The notes under the pieces: generated by a model
What the model was told of the DNA's origin: nothing
The model's input: the letters and a program-made list of their open reading frames with translations, nothing else
Database searches by the model: none
Assembly: GCA_963778845.1 (NCBI GenBank)
Contig: CAVZVW010000001.1
Location: forward strand, 806,001-870,000
DNA: 64,000 bases
Direction of reading: 5' to 3'
Source of the DNA: CAVZVW01 sp963778845
Lineage (GTDB): Bacteria; Actinomycetota; Actinomycetes; Actinomycetales; Kineosporiaceae
Program-made: the position numbers and the translations under genes
Part shown: positions 54,511 to 64,000 of the stretch, in pieces
Layout of the letters: each line of letters begins with the position of its first letter
Numbering within the stretch: position 1 is the first letter of the stretch

Positions 54511-55507
54511 GTGGTCGAGCCGACGAGCAGTCAGCCTCAGCTCGGGCGGTTGCGCCCCGTACCGACCCGAGAGGTTTGGGCTCACGAGGCCCGGCAGTTC
54601 ACGCCGTGGCTGCTTGGCCAACGCGGACGCGCTCGGCGAGGTGCTCGGCATGGACCTAGCGTTGTCCGCCTCCGAGCACCCGGTCGGCGGGTACGCCTTG
54701 GATCTGATCGGCATCGACGAGGCCACGGGCCAGACAGTCATCGTGGAGAACCAGCTCGAGGTCAGTGATCATGCTCATCTTGGGCAGATCCTCACCTACG
54801 CCGGCGGCACCGATCCGACTAACGTCGTGTGGCTGGCGACGTCGTTCCGCGAGGAGCACCGCGCGGCACTGGAGTGGCTGAACGAGCGCACCGACGAACG
54901 CACCCGGTTCTTCGCGGTCGAGCTCTCCGCCGTCCGGATCGGTGACTCTGCGCCCGCTCCGCTGCTCAGCTTGGTGGTGAGGCCGAACGACTGGGGGAAG
55001 CAGGTCCGCGCGAGCAGCGCCGCCGATACGGCGTCCAGCGTCAAGCAGGCCTCCTATCGCGAGTTCTGGATCCGCTTCCTGGATCGAGTCCACAGCGAGC
55101 ACCCGCAGTGGACCAACGCGCGCAAGGCGCCGCCGCAGAACTGGATCAACCTGCCCACCGGCATCGGGACGGTTGTCTATGGCGTCAACTTCTCCAAACG
55201 CGGACTGTGCAGCGAGCTATATCTCGCCGACACCGATGCCGAGGTGAACAGCGCCCGTTTCGACGCAGCACACACGCATCGGGGTGACTTCGAGGCTGCC
55301 TACGGCTCAACACTCATCTGGGACCCCATCCCGGGCAAGAAGGCCGCGCGGATCGCCGACTACCAGCCGGGTGACGTCGACCAAGTGGACGCTTGGGATG
55401 ACTACATAGCGTGGTTCATGAGCAGTCAGGCACGGTTTCGGACGGCCGTGAGCGCGGTCGGCGGGTTGCCTGCCCTGTTCGACGACAGGTCACCTTCACG
55501 GACCTAG
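54511..55507 (+). pseudogene. DUF4268 protein with PD-(D/E)XK nuclease-like N-terminus, one frameshift
   Basis: The family N-terminus begins at a GTG at 54511: LGRLRPVPTREVWAHEARQF and TPWLLG. The frame then shifts near 54,614; dropping one T from CTGCTTGGCC gives PWLLANADALGEVLGMDLAL and reads through. The nuclease-like core is GGYALDLIGIDEATGQTVIV and ENQLEVSDHAHLGQILTYAG, resembling the Asp ... Glu-x-Gln catalytic strand of PD-(D/E)XK folds. The C-terminal part with VKQASYREFWIRFLDRV and NWINLPTGIGTVVYGVNFS is the DUF4268 domain. Such proteins occur near restriction and defence genes. Joined it is about 331 residues. Confidence 0.78.
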
Positions 55508-55571
55508 AATCGCGAGGTTGCAGGCGGCGGGTCAGCCAGCTCCGTAGCCTCGCAGGAAGCAAGCTTGGGCC

Positions 55572-55760
55572 ATGGCAACCAAGCACGATCTTGGCCAGCG
55601 GATCATCGATGCGCTTGCCGAGCTTGGCGGGGCGGGCTCCGTGCTCGATGTCAGCCGGCACGTGTGGCAGCACCACGAGAGCGACCTACGCGATTCCGGA
55701 GACCTCTTGTACACCTGGCAGTACGACCTCCGCTGGGCCGCTCAACGAGGGGGGTGGTGA
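55572..55760 (+). CDS. Small winged-helix-like protein, probably truncated
   Basis: 62 residues: KHDLGQRIIDALAELGGAGS, then LDVSRHVWQHHESDLRDSGD and LYTWQYDLRWAAQRGGW. The sequence matches small DNA-binding-type proteins found in restriction regions, where the LRWAAQ segment normally continues into a wing strand. Here it ends with TGA; further similarity continues in another frame, so a C-terminal frameshift is likely. The function is unknown. Confidence 0.5.
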   Translation: MATKHDLGQRIIDALAELGGAGSVLDVSRHVWQHHESDLRDSGDLLYTWQYDLRWAAQRGGW

Positions 55761-55990
55761 GCTGAGAACTATGACGACGCGCGGACGCGCCTGCCCCACT
55801 CCCTATGGCGGGTTCAAGGTCATTGCGATGGTTGACAAGTGGCGATGCAAAACTGAAGTTGCAGGTCCTGTTGTTCAGGCGCTCCTTTGCTAGGTCACCA
55901 CGCCGCAGCGTTTGCGCCGGAGTCGAAAATGGAGGAAGCCACGGTAGATCACTGTTCCCCGGCGATGAGCGTTTTTCGGGTGGTTAGGAC

Positions 55991-56263
55991 ATGAGCACGC
56001 ATACCAGAGACACGGCATGGTTGAGTCTTCTTATGTTGTATTCTCTTGGTAGTATGACAATCTCTTACGGAGTCTTGTGGCTTCGAAGCGACAGGCATAA
56101 GCGAGCAGTTCTTCTACGTGCAAGGAACAGGTGGTGGATGCCCAAGGAGATGAGCGAAGCCGACTATCTTCGTCTGAGGCGCGTCTGGGTTGCTTTCTCG
56201 TTCTCCTTGGGCGGATTGATCATGGCCGCTGCTGTGGCTGCTTCGTTGAGAGCTACCCGCTAG
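55991..56263 (+). CDS. Small two-helix membrane protein
   Basis: 90 residues from the ATG at 55991, preceded by TTAGGAC. Two hydrophobic segments (WLSLLMLYSLGSMTISYGVL and VAFSFSLGGLIMAAAVAAS) flank a basic loop (RSDRHKRAVLLRARNRWW). Lower GC than its neighbours. No family is recognised; it is found in a defence-like region, so it could be an accessory or an effector membrane protein, which is speculation. Confidence 0.5.
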   Translation: MSTHTRDTAWLSLLMLYSLGSMTISYGVLWLRSDRHKRAVLLRARNRWWMPKEMSEADYLRLRRVWVAFSFSLGGLIMAAAVAASLRATR

Positions 56264-56641
56264 CCTTGATCATTCGTGCGTGAGGTAGGTGTCGACGTTC
56301 AGGTAATTCCCTACCTGTACTACAGCAGCGGATCATGAGGATGTCGACTCCCTCGCCCATGCACGGGGGTGATGCTCCTATTGCGTATCAAGCGGCGTTG
56401 AGCGAGCCGCGTTAGCGGTTGGCGAGTTCGTCGTTGGGTGTCGTCCGAGTTCGGGACTGTCTCACGAACGGTGTAAATGGCCTCGACATAAATGGCCTCG
56501 ACATGCCGGTCTGATGATCGGTGGGAAGGCCTGTGATGGCTGCGCGACCAGGGAGAACTCATGCCTGCGCCGGCGGCCAAGCCATCGCACCTTGGCGACT
56601 TGCAGATCACTAGGCCGCCAGATGGCGGCCTGCACGAAGCG
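56264..56641. other. Gene-poor region
   Basis: 380 bases with no supportable gene. It contains a small hairpin CAGGTA-ATTCCC-TACCTG (56300-56317), possibly the terminator of the preceding gene, and a 15-base tandem duplication at 56474-56503. Confidence 0.5.
56474..56503. repeat. Tandem duplication of a 15-base unit
   Basis: Two perfect copies of TAAATGGCCTCGACA, one after the other. It has no evident function and may be a slippage product. Confidence 0.85.
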
Positions 56642-57121
56642 TCAACGCCCGCGGAAGCGTCTAGCGAGCCAATTGGCCATACACGGGTCGAACGTGACGT
56701 CGGCGAGCCGGTCGAAGGTTCGCCGCAGATGGGGCAACTGGCCGTAGTCGCCGCGCGCGGCCTCTTGTGCGAGAACGTCGACATACACCTCGCTGAACGG
56801 CCATCGGCGTAGCTGCGAGGCCATCCCGGCACGCCAGATGCGCCAGGTGTCTCGTCTGATCCAGTTCTCGGCACGCAGGTTCAGTTCGTCTTCCACAAGG
56901 TGGAGGTAGGCCAGTACCGCGGCGCGGTCTGTGTCGGACAAGTAGCCGTCGGCGGGTGCCGTCCCTTCGATGGCTTGGGGTGAGAGGCGCTCCATGACGC
57001 CCCAGTAGCGCTGCATGAACAGGTCTTCGAAGTCTCGGTGCCGTTGCTTGCGCAGCTGCCCGAGCTGGAACACAGCCAGCAGCACGGCGAAGAGTGTGGC
57101 GAGTCTCACCACCATTTCCAC
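56642..57121 (-). CDS. DUF4760-like membrane-anchored protein
   Basis: 159 residues. An N-terminal membrane helix (VVRLATLFAVLLAVFQLGQL) is followed by a basic stretch and a helical cytosolic part (FEDLFMQRYWGVMERLSPQA, RAAVLAYLHLVEDELNLRAE, RFRGR end). The topology is that of the protein at 26747-27265, although the sequences are only loosely similar. It is directly downstream of mcrC on the same strand and overlaps its 3' end by about 16 bases, so it is probably cotranscribed with McrBC as a possible accessory of the defence system. The function is unknown. Confidence 0.6.
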   Translation of the reverse strand: MEMVVRLATLFAVLLAVFQLGQLRKQRHRDFEDLFMQRYWGVMERLSPQAIEGTAPADGYLSDTDRAAVLAYLHLVEDELNLRAENWIRRDTWRIWRAGMASQLRRWPFSEVYVDVLAQEAARGDYGQLPHLRRTFDRLADVTFDPCMANWLARRFRGR

Positions 57122-58355
57122 GTGGGTCTCCTCACCCTTGCGTTGTGCTCACTGAAGGTCTGAGTGATGACGTCGGCGCGCTGCCGGCCGTGGCGGAGAT
57201 CAAGGAGGCGAGGGCGTCCACGTCGGCCAAGAGGCGAGCCGGCGGTTGCGCCAGGTCCAGGGTGTGGGCTCGCAGGACGACGTCCGCGCCGGCCACGTGG
57301 TGGGTTCGGCCCTGCTCGTTGCCCTTGGCGTAGACGAGGTGGCCGATCGGCAGGCTCGAGCGCGGTGCAGTAGGCGAGCATCTGGTAGAGGTCGGCGTCG
57401 GGGAAGCCGCCGGGTTTCTCGGCCTTGTACTTGGCGTCGATCACGGCGGTCGGTGTGTCGTCGTCGCGGTACCAGACGAGGTCGGGCTTCATCCGCACCT
57501 GGTGGGCTCGGTCGAGGTACCAGGGATCCTGCGTCACGCACCCTGCCGCCGATGCTGCCCCAGTCGTTCACCGAGGGTGGCGCAGACGAAGTCCTCGAAG
57601 GCGCGGGCCATGTCGATGACGAACCCGCTGACGGTGAGCCCGTCGCCGCGGGGCTCGAAGGAGGAGCCTGCGACGATCACTGCGGCCAGGCGCAGTGCAT
57701 GGTGGAACCGGGTGTTGAGTCGGGTGGCTCGCCACGGCTCGAGCGGGCCCGGGGCGGGGTGGACGTCGGCCAGCTGCAGGTCCAGGCGCCGCAGGCGCTG
57801 CCGCAGGTGCGGGGTCAGGCCCGGCAGGCGGCGTGCGCGGGTGACGGCGGCGCGCAGGAGCCGGTTCTCCGGGGTGTCGACGGTGAAGTCGTCGTAGCGG
57901 ACCTCCACCGGGACCGGCAAGCCGTGGCGGCGGCGTAGCTGGTCGGCTTCGCGGATGCGCCCGCGGACGACGGGCAGGCTCTCCTCGACCGTGCGGTACC
58001 CCTGGAGCAACCCTTGCTGAAGAGCCTTGTTGGCGAGCCGCTCGAAGGATTCGGCGATGGCCGTGAGCAGGTCGGGGGCGTGCTCGACCTGGACCTCGTC
58101 GTCGCGCCAGGTGACGCCCTTGATGGTGTGCTCGATCAGGAAGACGACCCGCTCGATCGGGATCTTGGGCGTGACGTGGACCTCGATGCCGGGCAGAGCG
58201 ATGGCTCCGACCTTCGACAGCGGCCGCAGCGTCCACAGCCGGGTGCCGGGAACCGGCTGCGCCTCGACGAACCCCGTGGCTGCCAGCGCCACGCCGGCCT
58301 CGATCGACAGCGGCACCTCGGCCGGGGGGCCGTTCTCGGTCAGGTCGACGCGCAT
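57106..58355 (-). pseudogene. mcrC: McrC-like subunit of a McrBC-type restriction system, frame-broken
   Basis: From the ATG at 58355 about 270 residues are in frame: the N-terminal McrC part (ALPGIEVHVTPKIPIERVVF), the helical middle (LPVVRGRIREADQLRRRHGL, RYDDFTVDTPENRLLRAAVT) and FVIDMARAFEDFVCATLGER, where the first catalytic acidic residues lie. A frame change near 57,537 leads to RMKPDLVWYRDDDTPTAVID and AKYKAEKPGGFPDADLYQM, the PD-(D/E)XK nuclease core (D ... D-A-K). A second change near 57,355 gives LPIGHLVYAKGNEQGRTHHV. Joined it is about 410 residues. Role: nuclease subunit activated by the GTP-dependent McrB ring. Confidence 0.85.
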
Positions 58356-58357
58356 GG

Positions 58358-60515
58358 TCAGCCTTCTGAGTCGTCGTCAGCCTGCGCCGGTTCTTCGGCT
58401 TCCTCCGCGGCCGGGGCGACAAGTGACCGCAGCGCCTTCAGCCCATACCGGCGGGAGGTCTCGAAGCCGGCGTCGCCGTAGTGGAGCTCCTCGAGTACGG
58501 GCAGGATCGACGTCCGCCAGATCCGTTCCAGCCCGGCGTCGGTCGCAGCGTCTTCGCGCATCAGGTACGACGGGCCGATCTTGAAGTCCCGGTCGGGGAT
58601 GCGCGCGTTGAGCGCGTCGAGGAGGTCGGCCGCCATGGTCGGCATCTCGCGGCGGGTGAGCCATTCGCGAAGGACGCCGCGCAGGTGGGGGTCGTCGGGG
58701 TGCAGGGACATGAACGCGAACCGGCGTCGCATCGCGGCGTCGACCAGGGCGATCGAGCGGTCGGCGGTGTTCATGGTGCCGACGATGTAGACGTTCTTCG
58801 GCAGCGTGAACTCGGGGGTGTTGCGGTCGGCGGCGTACATGCAGGCGGACGCCGCGGTCGCGGTACTCCAGCAGGAAGTACAGCTCGCCGAAGACCTTCG
58901 CGAGGTTGGCCCGGTTGATCTCGTCGATGATGAGGATGTAGGCCACGCCGGGGTTCTCCGCAGCGTCGTCGACGATCTCGCGCAGCGGGCCCGGTGACAG
59001 GGCGAAGCCGATCCGGCCGGAGTCGTCCGGGGCGGTCGGCCGGTAGCCCTCGAAGAAGTCCTCGTAGGAGTACGAGGGGTGGAACTGCACGAGCCGCACG
59101 TTCTGCGGGTCGGTCAGGGCCTCGGCGACGGCGAGGGCGAGGAACGTCTTCCCCGTCCCCGGCGGCCCGTGGAGTATGACTTGCCGGCGTGTGCGCAGCA
59201 GGTCGACGAGCTCGGTCAGCCACTCCGTGCCCACCAGAAGCTCGTCGATCACCCGATCGGGCAGCTCCGGGAGAGTGACTGCCCGGGACGGCGCCGGCTC
59301 GACTGCGTCGGGGACGTCGCCCAGCAGGCTGCCGACGTCGTCCGCCAGGTCGGTGAGGTCGACGACGACGGATGAGGACTTCAGCCGGGTCTGGACCAGC
59401 TCGGGCAGGTCGCCGAAGTCGACGCCACGGCCCTGCCACGCCACCGGCCTGCGGATCGTCGTGAGACTGTCGGCGCGCTCGCCGAATGTCACCGGGCCCT
59501 CGATGCGGCCCAGGTAGACACGCCCCTCGGACGTCGTGGCGACCGCGTCGCCGTCGGCCATGCGGTTGAGGAACGCGTGCAGCTCGGCGAGCTTGGCCTT
59601 GCGCTGGTTGTACGTCAGGTGCGCGTAGTCGCTCTCCACGATCGTCCGCAGCGCATCGAGGCTGATCCCCGGATCCACCGACCGCAGGTGCGAGGCCGCC
59701 AGGCTGACGAAACCCTCCGACAGCCACTGACCGACGACGTTCATCCCCGAGACGGCCGACCCCCGGACCAGCCACGCCCGTGCACCCGCTGACGGCGAGC
59801 CCACGACCTCGCGCAGCTCCTCCGCCGTCACCCGCTGAGCCGGGGACGCGTGACCACCGCTGTCGAACTCCACTCCTTCGGACTCCAGCAGCGCGCGTGG
59901 GTCGTCGGTACGGTTCGGGTCCGACCACTGGAAGCCGTCGGCGATACTCCCGTTGGCGTTGAGCACGCGGTGGGTGTTCGAGAGGTCGTGGGTGCGGATG
60001 AAGGTCCCCACGCTACGGGCGGGCAGGCCCACCAAGGTGGAGAGGTCGCCGTAGGTCGTCCACCCCCCTTCGGGCACAGCCTCGATCGCTTGTGTCAACG
60101 TCTGCCACCGCGGGTCGCCGCCCTCGGTGAGGACGGCGCTGGACGCGGCGGTATCCAGGTACCGCTGTCTGGCTTCGCGCGCCAGTTCGTCGCCCGGGAA
60201 CTGTCCCAGCGCGTCCCGGCCGGCATCGGTGATCGCCCAACCCGCTGGACTCTTCGTGAGCCAGCCGATCGTCTTGGCCCACCCGGACGCGAACCTGATG
60301 TAGGTGTCGAACCGGGGGTTGCCACTCTTGTTCAGGCTGCGCTCGTGCTCGGTGAGCTCGACGTTCTCGGCCACCCGTTCGAGGACAGTTCGAGCCGGCA
60401 CCGCAGCACCCTGCGCGCTAACCAAGACCTCCATCGCCCGCTGCAGCAGCAAACCACGCCGCAATGGGCTTCCGGCGTTCGGGCTCGCCTCAACCCCGAA
60501 CAGGGTGTTGGACAT
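58358..60515 (-). pseudogene. mcrB: McrB-type AAA+ GTPase with winged helix and alkyltransferase-like N-terminal domains; one frameshift
   Basis: Residues 1-115 form a winged-helix domain of the Mrr N-terminal kind (RTVLERVAENVELTEHERSL, FDTYIRFASGWAKTIGWLTK). Residues about 130-215 match the MGMT-like DNA-binding fold (WQTLTQAIEAVPEGGWTTYG, DLSTLVGLPARSVGTFI, THRVLNANGSIADGFQW) without the PCHR cysteine. The AAA+ part has Walker A VILHGPPGTGKTFLALAVAE, the segment VQFHPSYSYEDFFEGYRP, Walker B YILIIDEINRANLAKVFGEL and then, after a one-base frame change near 58,841, YIVGTMNTADRSIALVDAAM and RRRFAF (McrB signature MNTADRS). Joined about 719 residues. Role: GTP-driven motor that recognises modified DNA and activates McrC. 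Confidence 0.87.
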
Positions 60516-60592
60516 CCATTCCTCCGATCCGGTGTAGCTCGATCATCGACGGACGAACGTTCACCCGCCAACGGCGGCGGCCTCGTCCAGGG

Positions 60593-63500
60593 TCACGCGG
60601 AACTCCTCGGATGTCGCGGACCTTGGCCAGGCGGGGGGTCGAGGACTGTCTTGTACGCGACACCGGTCGCGGCTGCCTCGGCCATCGCGTCGTAGACCTC
60701 AAGGACGAGGCGCTTGGTGCGGAACTCGCCGTGGTCGCGTTCCTCGTTCTTCCGGACGACCGAAGAACGAGTCCAGCACGTGCTCGACCTCCGGTCGCGT
60801 CAGCCCATACACGTGGAACATCGCCGCGTCCAGCTCAGTGCGCAGCAGCTCCCGTCGGGCCGGTACCCAGCGGAACGGCGGTCCCGGCTCGGCGCCGCCA
60901 GGGAGGCCCAGGACGTCGCGGGCGTACCCGGCGATCCGGTGGCTGGTGTACGTCAGCTCCAGGACGCGCGGCAACACCCACTCCGCCAGCGGGACGTCGG
61001 CCCACAGCGGGGCCTTGTCGAATGTGGCTGGCGCCGGGCACGCGAGCTGCTTGACGATGAAGTAGGTCATGCCAGTGCCGCTGAGCTTCTGCCTGGCCAC
61101 GTAGTCGAAGACCAGCGACGACCACGACGGACTGCAGCAATGGTGCATGCAGCGGATCGGCGGAGAACGCAAGCAGGAACGTTGTTCCCGCTGCGGAGCG
61201 CGGTAACACCGACGGAACGAAGGTGCGCTCGTTCCGTGGACCCGTGATGTCGCGCCAACCGAGCAGCCAGTCGCGGTCCCAGACCGTCGACGCTAGGGTC
61301 TTGGCCACCTCGGTTTCAGCGACCCAGTACCGGGCCGAGCGGTTCTAGGTCGGGTCGTCGTGCTCGTCCGTCGACAGTCGCGGAACGAGGTGCCTTGAGC
61401 TGCCCTGCTCGTCGATTCGCGTAGGTGGCGAAGCGATGATCGAAGTGGGTAACCATCTTAGCCTCGTACAGCGGAAGCCATCGTGTCTTGGCTGTGCTGC
61501 CAGGCCCAGCCGTCGAATGTGGCACCGAGCGTCTCGAGGTCGTCGATCGGTACGGAAGAGGCCGGAGTCGTTGGCCATGTGGAACAGCGTTCCGAAGGTG
61601 CAGACCCCAAGGGTTGCCGTCGGCAACACCGTCGCGGATCAGGATCGGATGACGACGGTAGATCGCCGAGGGTGATCTCGGCGTCGAGGCGCGACTCGGA
61701 AGACGGGCAGTGTGCCGGTGTTCGGATTGAGAGTCATGAGATCTCTCAGGGAATGGCGAATCGGCTCGGACAGAGACGTCGTCACGTATATTGTGGAGGA
61801 CGAAGAGCCAAGGCACTTGACCGTGTTTGCCTCTCGTCACCGGTGAACACGCAGTACGCGAACCGGAAGCTGTCGGTGCCGACATCCGTCGAAGATTCGC
61901 GGCTTCGTTCTCGAAGTCATAGAAGGCAGCCAGCGTCTGACGGCTAGCAAGCGTGTCGGCGAAGAAGGGCGCCGTGGTGGCGTCGGTGGCGAGTCCGGTG
62001 GGCGTGATGACGCCCGCATCGTCCCGCGGGTGGCGATGACCTGCTCGCATTGCTCGGCGAAGACGCTGTAGGTGTTGACGTCGCCCCGACCCGCAGAGCG
62101 GGTAGCGGCCGCTGTTGCGTAGCAGGTGGCTCTCGCCTTCTGACGCCGCGGCTGCGTGCGCACCACTCGTCCCACAGTCCGGGTTGGCGTACTCGGAAGG
62201 CTGGCGATCAGCTTCTTGCGGACGGCGGCGTTGGTGGCGCGTCGGCGATCTCGGGGTCGCGGCTGGCGAAGAACTCCTGTTCCTGGAGCTTGACCCGCTC
62301 CCAGGGCGGGTTGCCGACGATGCAGGTGAAGCCGCCGAGCCAGCCGGTCGCGGTGGAGGCGCCGGCGTCGGGGGCCTCGGTAAGATGTCGGGGAACTCCA
62401 GGTGCCAGTGGAAGAACCGGTAGCGGGCGGTGAGGTCGGCGACCTCGGTCAGCAACCGGGTGGGGGCGGTGCCGTCGGCGACGGCGCGCGAGGGTGTCGT
62501 GGGTGATCGGAGGGGCGTCGGGGACCTTGCGCTGGACGAACGCGGCGCACCAGGCGTCGGCGAGCGTGCGGGCTGCGGACGGCGGCCGGGGCGCCTCGCG
62601 AGTGCGTCGAGTCGCTGCTTGGCGAGGTGGACGTCGGCAAGTGAGAGCACGGCGTGCGGCGGCGATCGCGCGGAGGCGCTTGCGAAGGCCGGTGTTGGAG
62701 ACGTCGAGACCGGCCTGATCGAAGAGGTCGCCTTGTCGATGACGGCTGTGGGCGGCGTCGCGTTCGGCGCTGTTGCGCTTCTTCAGCGCGGCGGCGCACT
62801 TCTTGTCGTCGCCCTCGATGGGGTCGAAGGCGTCGTCGGGGATGCCCGCGGCGAGCAGGGCGGGGGTGGCGCCGAGCAGGGCGTTGCCGACCTTGATGTG
62901 GGCGTCGAGGAAGGACAGCGGCTCTGCCGGGCTCGAGCGGCTTCCAGCCAGAGGCTGACCTTGGCGAGCTCGACGGCCATCGGGTTGAGGTCGACGCCGT
63001 AGATGCAGCGGCCGACGACGTCGCGCAGCGCGTGCCTGCAGCGTCGGTCGGGGTGGGCTCGGCCTCGCCGGTCCGGACCGCGGCGAGCGCGGTTGGCGAT
63101 CCGGCGGGCGGCGGCGACCAGGAAGTGCCCGGAGCCGCAGGCCGGGTCGCAGACCGTGATCGCCAGCAGCGCCGCTCGTCTCCGCGCGGTGCGTGCGGAC
63201 TTCTCGGCGTCGTCGAGGACCGGGTCGAGGGCCGTCGTCGAGGAGGAGGTCGATGAGCGCGGTCGGGGTGTAGTAGGAGCCGGTGGTCTTGCGTTCGTTG
63301 CCGGCCAGCGTCTCGAGGCGTGAAGGTCCGGTCGAGCGGGTCGTGGCGCGGGACGAGCTCGAGCAGGCGACTCGTAGATGCAGCCGAGCTCCTCGGCGCC
63401 GAGGTTGCGGTAGTCGACGACGCCGCTTGCGGTTGGCCCTTGGGCTGGACGACGCGACAGGTGGCGGACCGCGGCGAGCAGCGCGCTCGTTGGCGCAGCG

Positions 63501-64000
63501 TGGCAGCCGGTCGAGCGACGTCGAGCGGCGCCGGTGGTCGAACAGCCCGCCGAGGCCGGGCAGGCCGAGCTCGGGGCGGCCGTCCTCGTCGCCGAGGGCG
63601 TCGATGACGACGCGTGACGGCCTGCCCACAGGTCGGCGTGCGTGGTGCCGCGGCGGCGCAGCGCGAGCCGGCGCAGCCGGGCGGTGGAGAAGTAGTCGTG
63701 CGTAGCGGCCTGCGCGGCGTCGGGGTCGGCGTCGGGTGCGAGCAGGGCGCCGCGGTCCTCGGCGACGAAGCAGGAACAGCAGCCGGTAGACGAGCCGCAG
63801 CAGCGCCCGGTGGTAGTCGTCGAGCCGCAGCTCGCCGTCGGCGAGCCGGCGCGTGCAGGTCGGCGTTGGCGGGGTGCGCGCAGGAAGCCGGTGCCGAGGG
63901 TCTGCGATCGCCTGCTGCGACGCCGTCGCGGAGCAGGCTCGAGGGCGCGGGTGCCGGCTCGATCGGCGTCGGTGCGCCACCGCTCCAGCCAGCAGTCCGC
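60593..64000 (-). pseudogene. Eco57I-class N6-adenine DNA methylase (large), many frameshifts, partial
   Basis: Pieces of one gene can be read in changing frames from the right edge to a TGA at 60593-60595: the N-terminal region near 63,270 (LAGNERKTTGSYYTPTALID), the SAM-binding motif near 63,130 (DPACGSGHFLVAAARRIANR), MAVELAKVSLWLEAARA near 62,960, the target-base motif IV CIVGNPPWERVKLQEQEFFA at 62,330, then VNTYSVFAEQCEQVIATRG, EGNPW-GL-type and the C-terminal LELTYTSHRIAGYARDVLGL and FRTKRLVLEVYDAMAEAAAT. The order fits a large Eco57I-like methylase (DrmMI/type IIG-like). At least ten frame changes lie in 3.4 kb. The N-terminus is outside the window. No nuclease domain could be assigned. 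Confidence 0.72.

Noticed and set aside
19205..64000. Right attachment site (attR) of the ICE
   Set aside because: I saw no second copy of the tRNA-Phe 3' end in the window; the element probably ends further right.
60593..64000. Claim of a complete DISARM or BREX system
   Set aside because: Only the methylase and McrBC are visible; the diagnostic helicase and DUF1998 genes are not in the window.

Overview
The window is high-GC actinobacterial DNA: GTG and TTG starts are common, many genes overlap by 4 bases as GTGA or ATGA, and it carries a WhiB protein, HemY-type porphyrinogen oxidase and SCO6880-type conjugation genes. The genus cannot be fixed from the sequence.

Bases 1 to about 19,250 look like ordinary chromosome. 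They hold the C-terminus of fused isobutyryl-CoA mutase IcmF, two MarR regulators, a radical SAM/SPASM protein coupled to a haem-pathway oxidase, a DoxX protein, a MacB-like efflux operon (adaptor, ATPase, permease, membrane protein, lipoprotein), a LolA-like protein with a second ABC transporter, a 7TM-PAS-SpoIIE phosphatase, a PPOx-fold protein, a membrane protein, a small metalloprotease and an aldo/keto reductase. A tRNA cluster (Glu, Asp, Phe) closes this part.

Immediately after tRNA-Phe a large integrative and conjugative element (ICE) begins and runs at least to about 54 kb; its right end is not in view. Left to right it has: a tyrosine integrase and excisionase; a replication module (Prim-Pol, P-loop ATPase, DUF2637 protein, WhiB) like that of actinomycete AICEs; an XRE regulator and a NUDIX protein; an AT-richer cargo island interrupted by an ISL3 element with an intact 8-bp target duplication; a type IV secretion operon (small membrane protein, TrbL/VirB6, SCO6880, VirB4, NlpC/P60 hydrolase, VirD4-like coupling protein); a secreted RHS/YD-repeat toxin ending in a DddA-like (SCP1.201) deaminase next to an Imm1 immunity gene; and a MobF relaxase-helicase. 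A solitary Bug/TctC binding-protein gene sits inside the secretion operon between diverged copies of the end of virB4.

From about 54.5 kb the content is defence-like: a DUF4268 nuclease-like protein, a DUF4760-like membrane protein, McrC, a McrB whose N-terminus carries an alkyltransferase-like (MGMT fold) domain, and an Eco57I-class adenine methylase running off the end.

Single-base frame breaks occur in many large genes (MacB permease, integrase, ATPase, transposase, SCO6880, RHS toxin, relaxase, DUF4268, McrC, McrB, methylase). They become very dense after 61 kb. Most lie in GC-rich runs, so sequencing or assembly error is at least as likely as decay; broken genes are described by the family they would encode when joined.
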